Under the pieces are notes generated by a model, which did no database searches, was not told the origin of the DNA, and saw nothing but the letters and a program-made list of their open reading frames with translations. A program made the position numbers and the translations under genes. This document shows, piece after piece, positions 58,281 through 64,000 of a DNA stretch of 64,000 nt. Each line of letters opens with the position of its first letter. Position 1 is the stretch's first letter. The stretch comes from Alcanivorax sp. (GTDB taxonomy: Bacteria; Pseudomonadota; Gammaproteobacteria; Pseudomonadales; Alcanivoracaceae), in the NCBI GenBank assembly GCA_022565695.1, contig JAIUME010000009.1, positions 1-64,000 on the forward strand, in the 5' to 3' direction.

Positions 58281-58676
58281 TTAGGAATTTTTGTCTATAT
58301 CTTCGCTCTCCAGAAGTTCATCAAAATCTATACCGAAGCGTTTTTCGATTTGCTCCAATGCATTCTTGACACCCCGAAGAATGTATAACTGATTCGCTCC
58401 GAACGCATAAAACGCTGAGCTGTATCGCTTTTTGCCAAGCAGACAATGACAAAAGTCACCGTCTTCAGTTCTAGTAAATGGAAGAACCCCTTTGTACTTC
58501 TCTTTTAATCCCTCTGAATTAATAAAGGTGACTGGATACCTGAAGTCTCTCCCTTCACCTTCCCATTCCCCACCAGGACCAAAATTCTGAATACTACCGT
58601 TGTAACACTCTGACCCTATTTCATACTCAATATCATGAAGAAAGCTATAAAATTTGTCCGAACGTTCCTTCTTCAT
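58281..58676 (-). CDS. Orphan cassette-like gene, 131 residues
   Basis: I do not recognise it. It is a soluble, acidic protein without signal peptide (MKKERSDKFYSFLHDIEYEIG). It starts 17 bases after the R' box of the attC-like site, with GGGAGGGGG as ribosome-binding site, as integron cassette genes commonly do. Its stop codon lies in CCTAAC, a further cassette-like trait, but no full attC follows. Confidence 0.65.
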   Translation of the reverse strand: MKKERSDKFYSFLHDIEYEIGSECYNGSIQNFGPGGEWEGEGRDFRYPVTFINSEGLKEKYKGVLPFTRTEDGDFCHCLLGKKRYSSAFYAFGANQLYILRGVKNALEQIEKRFGIDFDELLESEDIDKNS

Positions 58677-58692
58677 ACCCCCTCCCTTTTCT

Positions 58693-58776
58693 GCCTAACG
58701 TTGCCAGCAACCGCGGCTTTGCAATGGAGGCGAAGCCGCAACGGAAAAGCCGTCGCCATGGCCAGCCTTGTTATGC
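58693..58776 (-). repeat. Integron attC-like recombination site
   Basis: Read on the minus strand: R'' GCATAAC at 58776, R' GTTAGGC ending at 58693, 84 bases overall. The inner TGGCCA and TGGCA boxes pair with one unpaired G, like the extrahelical base of attC, and an inner GCGGCTT/AAGCCGC hairpin is present. It begins just after the stop of one orphan gene and ends just before the next. No integrase gene is in the window. Confidence 0.6.
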
Positions 58777-58777
58777 T

Positions 58778-59125
58778 CTACCGGTGTTGAAGCCAATTCC
58801 ATCCTTTGCCAAACCCGAGGCCTTCGAAAGCACCTTCAACTTCCAACACAAGAAGACTATCCCCCCTAATCAAAGGCGAGGCCGAAGATGATTGCGTCCG
58901 CCCCTCAAGCTCGGCTCGAACAACTCCGATAGGAAGGTTTGTTTTCATAAAGTAGCCAAAGCAATCTCCACTATCTGAAGTGAATACAAGCTGGCAATCT
59001 TGTTTGGACAGCTTCTCTATCGATGATTTTACAGGAGCTGCTGATTCCAGAATTCGCTGCCGAATCGGAGTTTCCCCTCCAAATTTAATCAAAACAAAGT
59101 ATTTTTTAGCTTCATCATCATTCAT
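58778..59125 (-). CDS. Orphan cassette-like gene, 115 residues
   Basis: Unrecognised soluble protein (MNDDEAKKYFVLIKFGG). It is followed at once by the attC-like site, and a GTTATGC box lies 34 bases before its start (59159-59165, minus strand). This suits a single integron gene cassette. GGAGGGG precedes the ATG. Confidence 0.65.
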   Translation of the reverse strand: MNDDEAKKYFVLIKFGGETPIRQRILESAAPVKSSIEKLSKQDCQLVFTSDSGDCFGYFMKTNLPIGVVRAELEGRTQSSSASPLIRGDSLLVLEVEGAFEGLGFGKGWNWLQHR

Positions 59126-59518
59126 GGAACCCCTCCATAATGTGCGATAGCGTGCACTGCATAACAGGTATTAAAACGCGCGCGACCTACCACAATACAT
59201 CCATCCGCTTAATGGATTTTTCATACATATCAGACAGCTACAGATTCTTCTCAGAAGCCGCTCCCTGTTCGCGTAACTTCTTCTTTCCTCGATTTAATAA
59301 CACTGTCCAACCCTGACCAGCCTTCAAACACGCTACCGCCCTACCCGACATACCACGCATCATCCCATGCAGTGGCGAGCATCTGTGTCTATCGGCATAT
59401 TGAACGCAGGCGTAGCGGGCAGCGCTTCTAGTGAGTGCTTGCCCGACATGCCAGTAACCCTTCCCTGATACTGCCCCGCCAACAATGCGATGGCAACCCC
59501 GCAAGCGGGGTCGCGTGG
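59126..59518. other. Island-to-core boundary region without a clear gene
   Basis: About 390 bases. They contain a GTTATGC box (59159-59165, minus) and a small hairpin ACCCCGC-AA-GCGGGGT (59496-59511) just after the lipoprotein stop, possibly its terminator without a T-run. An 88-codon frame here starts at TTG and looks non-coding. No integrase or tRNA is seen. Confidence 0.5.
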
Positions 59519-60583
59519 TTATCCGCAGTAGTAGTAATTGATCCAGTAGCTGTCATTGGGCATGCACATACCGCTGGCCAGGGGCGGTGCTTCGATGATT
59601 TCAGGCTGCCCCTGCTCATCTCTGCGGAGCACCAGGTCCACGCGGCCGTCGGTGGCTACGGCCACTATCGGTGACAGCACGCGGTGTACGCCATCGGTGG
59701 TGGTCACCTCAATCTGCACTTCGATATTCGCCGGGATGGTGAAGTTGCCGCTGCCGCCGGCCATCACGGTGCTGCAGTTGTTGCAGGCGCTGTTGTACAG
59801 GGGCTGGCCGGTCAGGGCATTGCGCACGTTGACGTGCCAGGGGGTGTTGGAGGTCAGCGTTAATGTGGCTTGTGCGGGCGGCAGTTGTTGTTCGCCGATG
59901 GTCAGTTCGCTGCGCTGGCCTTCGAAGATGGCGACTTCGGCCTGGCGCACTACGGCCAGGGAGGGCATTTCCACGGCGTAGACGGTCATCAGGCCGTCTG
60001 CGGGCAGGCGCAATGGCACGTTGCAGGCACCGCGATTGACCAGGCCTTCCAGGGCGTTCATGGGGTTGCCGATGGTGATGCCGATAATGTCGTCGGTGTA
60101 GTTGCACACCAGCAGTGTGCCGGTCTTGGTGTGTTGGCTGCCCCAGAGGGCGCCGTAGGGGTTCCAGGTGCCGCCTTCGCGAGCGGTAAAGACGGGTGAG
60201 GTAATCACTTCCAGTTCCGCCAGGGGGGTGCCGTTGCGCGCTTGCCGGAGGGCTGACTCGCGGATTACGTGCAGGCGAATGAGGTCGGTGGGGCCGCCCA
60301 GGCTGCGCAGGTCGACGGTGGCCGAGGTGTTGGCAAGTCGCCAGATGCGGCCGTTACCGTTCTTGAAGGTGGGCGAGGTGCTGACGATCAGGGCTTCGTC
60401 GGTGGTGTTGAGCACGGTCATGTTGCCCTGGGCGTTGCTGGTCATCAGGGGCACGCTGGATGGATTAACGAAGCCGTTGCCGCTGTTGCTGTCGCTGCTG
60501 CTGCCACCGCAGGCGGCCAGCAGCAGTGTCAGCAATGCCAGCGCCATGGCTTTGAAATAAGGGGTTTTTAATGAGTGATGCAT
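59519..60583 (-). CDS. Lipoprotein of unknown function
   Basis: A 354-residue precursor with lipobox LLAAC (Cys25) followed by a Gly/Ser-rich linker, so it is anchored in the outer or inner membrane. The mature part is beta-rich with a CNNC pair (about 268-271) and other cysteines, but no family is recognised. It lies 95 bases downstream of the caspase gene on the same strand and is probably co-expressed. Confidence 0.82.
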   Translation of the reverse strand: MHHSLKTPYFKAMALALLTLLLAACGGSSSDSNSGNGFVNPSSVPLMTSNAQGNMTVLNTTDEALIVSTSPTFKNGNGRIWRLANTSATVDLRSLGGPTDLIRLHVIRESALRQARNGTPLAELEVITSPVFTAREGGTWNPYGALWGSQHTKTGTLLVCNYTDDIIGITIGNPMNALEGLVNRGACNVPLRLPADGLMTVYAVEMPSLAVVRQAEVAIFEGQRSELTIGEQQLPPAQATLTLTSNTPWHVNVRNALTGQPLYNSACNNCSTVMAGGSGNFTIPANIEVQIEVTTTDGVHRVLSPIVAVATDGRVDLVLRRDEQGQPEIIEAPPLASGMCMPNDSYWINYYYCG

Positions 60584-60678
60584 GGGACTGCCCTCCTCAG
60601 GGATAGCGACCTTCGGGTCTTGTCCTGTAGGAGGGAACGGGAGGCAGGGCCAGACAGCCCTGCACAGTATTTACATGA

Positions 60679-62865
60679 TCAGCGGTTACGCGTTTCCCAG
60701 CGGATCACTTCGGCACCGGCTTCTGCCGCGCTGTTGCGGCCGCCTGTGGCGCCCAAGCCGCGTGTCAGCGGCATGTCGCCCACGGCTTCCGCCAGCAGGC
60801 CGAGGCTGCCGCGCACGGCAACACCGCTGGCCAGTGGCTCGGAGCCGGCGGCGCGCAGGGCGCTGTATTCCATGCCGGATTGTTCGAGCCAGGCATAGCT
60901 CACCGGCGGGCCGCCGCGGCTGACGGGGTTGTGCAGCACCAGCAGTTGCTCGGCGCCGACGGTGTCGCTGGTGACTTCGGTGGGCGCCAGGGCCTGGGCA
61001 GTCTGGCCCGGGCCAAGGCGGCCGGCCTGGCCGGGTTCGGGCCAGAGCTGATAGATGCCGTGGGCGTTGTCCACGAATAGCACGCTGATATCGGCGTCGC
61101 TACGGCCGCGATTGGTGACAGACAGCCGCACTTCATCGCCGGCATACAGGGCCAGGCTGCTGGCCGGATCATAGGGGACCCAGGCGCCCTTGCCGTCGCG
61201 GCGGAATTCGAAACGTGTTTCCAGGGTGCCGCGCCCGCCGGTGAGGACGGAGGCGGTGCGCAGCAGGTTAGTGGCGCGGATCCAGCGCTGCAGGCCGTTC
61301 TGCAGGACGACGGTGGCGGCTCTGGCATCCGGTTCGCCGGCAATGCGCAGGGCGCGCAGGCGGTCTTCCTGCACAGCCTCGCAGCCGGCCACTTCGGGCA
61401 GCGACAGGGTTTTCAGCAGTGGGCAGGAAATCTGGTCATCGCGGCTGATAAAAAAGAGCTGCCCGTCGGCGACGTGGAGCAGCAGATCCGCTGGCTCACC
61501 CGGGCCCACCCACTGCAGGGTGCGCGACAGGAAATCATGCTCGGGAAGGGCTTCGATGGCCTTATCCCAGGGCGCCGGGGGTGTGCCCACCCAGCGCACG
61601 CGGTGGCTGACATTGAGTGCCGGACGTTCGAGTTGTGCCCAGACGCTGGCGCGCCCGAGCTCTTCCGGTATGGCGGCGCGGCTGGAGACCAGGGAGGACT
61701 GCTCCACCACCACGCGGAAGGCGGGCTCTTCTGCGGTGACGCTGGTATACAGGGCCACCACCGCCTCGGGTTCGAAGCCGTTAAGTTGGCCGGCATCCAT
61801 GATCAGCTGGTTGCCATCACGGCGCACGGTGTAACGGGTCGGCAGGTCGCCTTCGCGGTGGAATACACGCCGGTCCATGTTGGTGCCCACCACCAGGGGG
61901 GTGCTGGAGCGCCAGGGCAGGCTGTTGTATTCCACCATGATCATCTGGGCCAGTTGGCGGTAGCTGATGTTGGGGTTCTGGGCCAGCAGGCCTGCCAGGG
62001 TGTAGGTGAACAGGCCGTTGAATTCGGCGTCCGGATCGCCCAGGGGCAGGCGCATTTCCGGGGTGGTTTCGTGGCTTTGCGAGGCGAAGAAGGCGATCAG
62101 GTCGCCGGTGCCGTCGCCGGATACGGTGTCCGTCATCATGAAGCTGGGCGTTGCTGCGGCCGGGTCGCGGGCGGCGGCGCCTCGACTGCGCGTAACGGGA
62201 ATACCCAGCGCCTCCGGCGTCACCTGGCGCATGCGCACATCGGCATCGCTGACGCTGCGGGTCATGGTGCCGGCGTGGCAGCTGTCGAACACCACCCAGA
62301 CGTTGGCGCCTTTGCCGCGCAGGGCATCCAGCCATTCACCCACCTGGTGGTCGTAGAGGGCGTTGGGGATTTCTTTCTGTTCGAAGTTCCAGTTGCTGAC
62401 GTCGCGGGGCAGGAACAGTTCGTTCAGGCCGTCGGGTTCTTTTTCCAGATCGTCCGTGGGCGACTGGCTGCCGTGGCCGGCGAAGTGCAGAAACACCAGA
62501 TCGCCGGAGGCTGCGGTGTCGATCAGTTGTTCCATGGCATCGGTGATGGCGGCCAATGTGGGCAAGCCCTGTGCGCCGTCAACGCCATCTGCCAGCACGC
62601 GAATCCGCCCGGCATCAAAGCCCTGTTGCAGCAGCAGGCTACGCAGGCGGGGGATGTCCTTGCGTGGGCCGTCGAGGGCCAGGTCCGGGTGCAGGTCGGG
62701 ATATTCGGAGACGCCGACCAGCAGGGCATGCTGTCGCGCCGGTGCATCACTTGCTGCGCTGCTGTGCACGGTAACTGACACGCTCAGCACGGACAACGAG
62801 GCGAGCACCGCCAACATGCCCCTCAGCCAGCGGCCCTGATTGCCACTCCATTGCGGTCTGCTCAT
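60679..62865 (-). CDS. Exported caspase-family protease with DUF4384-like C-terminus
   Basis: A 728-residue protein. A hydrophobic export signal lies at about 15-34. The caspase p20-like domain has His131 (HFAGHG) and Cys196 (FDSCHAG), so the dyad is intact. The C-terminal beta-rich half (about 540-660; ALYAGDEVRLSVTNRG) resembles DUF4384. Such genes occur near CHASE2 and FecR-type sensors in proteobacteria. Here a CHASE2 gene is divergent and a lipoprotein follows. Confidence 0.9.
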   Translation of the reverse strand: MSRPQWSGNQGRWLRGMLAVLASLSVLSVSVTVHSSAASDAPARQHALLVGVSEYPDLHPDLALDGPRKDIPRLRSLLLQQGFDAGRIRVLADGVDGAQGLPTLAAITDAMEQLIDTAASGDLVFLHFAGHGSQSPTDDLEKEPDGLNELFLPRDVSNWNFEQKEIPNALYDHQVGEWLDALRGKGANVWVVFDSCHAGTMTRSVSDADVRMRQVTPEALGIPVTRSRGAAARDPAAATPSFMMTDTVSGDGTGDLIAFFASQSHETTPEMRLPLGDPDAEFNGLFTYTLAGLLAQNPNISYRQLAQMIMVEYNSLPWRSSTPLVVGTNMDRRVFHREGDLPTRYTVRRDGNQLIMDAGQLNGFEPEAVVALYTSVTAEEPAFRVVVEQSSLVSSRAAIPEELGRASVWAQLERPALNVSHRVRWVGTPPAPWDKAIEALPEHDFLSRTLQWVGPGEPADLLLHVADGQLFFISRDDQISCPLLKTLSLPEVAGCEAVQEDRLRALRIAGEPDARAATVVLQNGLQRWIRATNLLRTASVLTGGRGTLETRFEFRRDGKGAWVPYDPASSLALYAGDEVRLSVTNRGRSDADISVLFVDNAHGIYQLWPEPGQAGRLGPGQTAQALAPTEVTSDTVGAEQLLVLHNPVSRGGPPVSYAWLEQSGMEYSALRAAGSEPLASGVAVRGSLGLLAEAVGDMPLTRGLGATGGRNSAAEAGAEVIRWETRNR

Positions 62866-62920
62866 TGGACTTCCCTCCTTCCCTCTTGCCGTCTCTCAAC
62901 TCTATGATGGACGCCCTGGT

Positions 62921-62949
62921 CTGTTCGAACGACGGCCTGTTCGAACGAC
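62921..62949. promoter_or_regulatory. Repeated GTTCGAAC palindromes in a divergent promoter region
   Basis: CTGTTCGAACGAC occurs twice (62921-62933 and 62937-62949), 16 bases apart. Each copy contains the 8-bp palindrome GTTCGAAC. The position between the caspase and CHASE2 genes suits a shared operator. Confidence 0.5.
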
Positions 62950-63031
62950 TTCATCGGTCCGTCTTATGTTATGACAGCTTATGCTACAACAATCGCCAAC
63001 GGGCGCTCCTGACTAACTTGGTAACCGCTTC

Positions 63032-64000
63032 GTGACTATCTTAAGCGCGCCTTCACGCCTCAAGCGAGCCTTCACCTGGACCGGCCAACGCCTGGGCGGC
63101 GCTGCGAGCGCTCTGCGGCGGCACTGGCGTGCGTTGTCGCCGCTGTCCCGGCAGTTTGCCAGCAATATGCTGGTCGCCATGCTGGTGCTGGTGACGTTGC
63201 ATGTGTTCCAGTCGCATCCCTTGTTGATGCGGCAGCAGTCTGCCGGCCTGGACTGGTTGATGCGGATGACGGCCAACACGGGCACCGCCGAGCACGCCAC
63301 GCCTTATCTGTTTATTGATCTGGATACGCCTTCCTGGCAAACCCTGGGTGAGCCGCTGTCAGCCCCGGCGGACACGCTGGCGCTGGTGCTTGGCCGGCTG
63401 ATCGACACGCAGGCGCGGCAGGTGGTGGTGGATTTCGATTTCAGCCGGCGCAGTTTGCGGGATCTGGCGCCGCTGGCTGCCATGCTGGCGCGCTGGCAGG
63501 CGACGGAGCATGCGCCGCCGCTGACGCTGATGCGCACCCTGTCGCCGCCCCGGGCGCCGGATCACTATGGCGTGCCCCGTGATACGGTGCTGGATGATTT
63601 GCTGCAGGATCTGCCGGAGCACGGAAGCAGCTCCCCGGCGGTCTGGGCGGCGCCTTTCTTTTCGCTGGACGCAGATCATCGGGTGCGCCGCTGGCGGCTG
63701 GTGGAAATCGTCTGCCAGGGTGAGCACACGGCGCTGTTGCCCTCGGTGCAGCTGGTGTCGCTGGCCCGGCGACATGGGCAGCTGGCCGCGCTTGATACGC
63801 AACTCGCCGCCTGGCCCGGTGCGTCCTGTGATGACAGCCGCCAACCGGCCTTGCCCACGCTGACGCTGGGCGGCCAGACCCTGCAGCTGGCCGATGGCAT
63901 GCTGGCGGAGCGTATTCTCTACACCCTGCCTGCGCAGCCCGATGACGGCTGGTTCCGGCATGCGCATCTGGGGCAGCAGACGCCGTTTCTGATCCGTGTG
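63032..64000 (+). CDS. CHASE2-domain sensor protein (truncated by window end)
   Basis: An open frame from a TAA at 63014 to the window end, 323 codons so far. After a short cytosolic N-terminus, a membrane helix lies near residues 46-60 (MLVAMLVLVTLHVF). A periplasmic region follows with YLFIDLDTPSW and VVVDFDFSRR, typical of CHASE2. The output domain (kinase, cyclase or other) lies beyond the window. GTG 63032 is chosen because the first ATG (63167) would delete the helix N-terminus. Divergent from the caspase gene. Confidence 0.8.
   Translation, partial: MTILSAPSRLKRAFTWTGQRLGGAASALRRHWRALSPLSRQFASNMLVAMLVLVTLHVFQSHPLLMRQQSAGLDWLMRMTANTGTAEHATPYLFIDLDTPSWQTLGEPLSAPADTLALVLGRLIDTQARQVVVDFDFSRRSLRDLAPLAAMLARWQATEHAPPLTLMRTLSPPRAPDHYGVPRDTVLDDLLQDLPEHGSSSPAVWAAPFFSLDADHRVRRWRLVEIVCQGEHTALLPSVQLVSLARRHGQLAALDTQLAAWPGASCDDSRQPALPTLTLGGQTLQLADGMLAERILYTLPAQPDDGWFRHAHLGQQTPFLIRV

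Noticed and set aside
59238-59504. An 88-codon minus-strand frame between the orphan cassette and the lipoprotein
   Set aside because: It begins at TTG, has no ribosome-binding site and no recognisable motif. Probably non-coding.

Overview
The window is a high-GC gammaproteobacterial chromosome segment. A complete recR-ebfC-dnaX cluster followed by the 4.5S SRP RNA, plus FadE-type and other acyl-CoA dehydrogenases, a GMC alcohol dehydrogenase, two foldase-dependent lipases and an SCP2 protein, suggest a lipid- or alkane-using marine bacterium such as Alcanivorax or a relative. The taxon is inferred from gene content, not proven. The first ~90 bases are G/C homopolymer runs and look like a contig-end artefact.

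Layout. 0.2-9.4 kb (minus): six genes with overlapping stops and starts: GNAT-like, GH3-type acyl-adenylating enzyme, GNAT, condensation-fold acyltransferase, RND adaptor, RND permease. They read like an operon that makes and exports an acyl or amide compound. A divergent AraC regulator (9.7 kb) with a consensus CRP/Vfr site stands upstream. 10.9-14.2 kb: two paralogous secreted family I.1 lipases flank one inverted lipase foldase. 14.5-17.1 kb: a periplasmic binding protein and an acyl-CoA dehydrogenase, separated by two long hairpin repeats. 17.2-20.4 kb: recR, ebfC, dnaX (with an E. coli-like -1 frameshift signal) and SRP RNA. 20.5-40.2 kb: mostly housekeeping and lipid metabolism genes: GGDEF/EAL, GAPDH family, small heat-shock protein with a near-perfect sigma-32 promoter, 2OG oxygenase, GMC oxidoreductase, acetyl-CoA hydrolase/transferase, dicarboxylate symporter, SCP2, CnoX-like thioredoxin, FadE, and an outer-membrane barrel next to a second AraC regulator.

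40.3-64 kb is accessory. A 2771-residue exported protein combines ankyrin repeats, helical repeats, YD-like repeats, a propeller region and a C-terminal CHAT protease. It is divergent from a sigma-70-like factor and a membrane-anchored putative anti-sigma protein. At the far end, an exported caspase-family protease and a lipoprotein are divergent from a CHASE2 sensor that runs off the window. Between these two caspase-clan loci lies an AT-rich island (about 52.6-59.2 kb). It holds a tight operon of radical SAM enzyme, small DUF6375-like protein and a 1366-residue STAND NTPase with an Mrr-like nuclease head. Next to it are two small cassette-like orphan genes separated by an attC-like site. A GIY-YIG protein and an XRE regulator lie on the other side.

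Best candidates for undescribed systems: (1) the radical SAM/DUF6375-like/STAND-nuclease cassette, probably anti-phage defence; (2) the GH3/GNAT/condensation/RND operon; (3) the sigma-controlled giant periplasmic CHAT protein and its companion caspase/CHASE2 locus. All functional statements on these are inference from domains and gene order.
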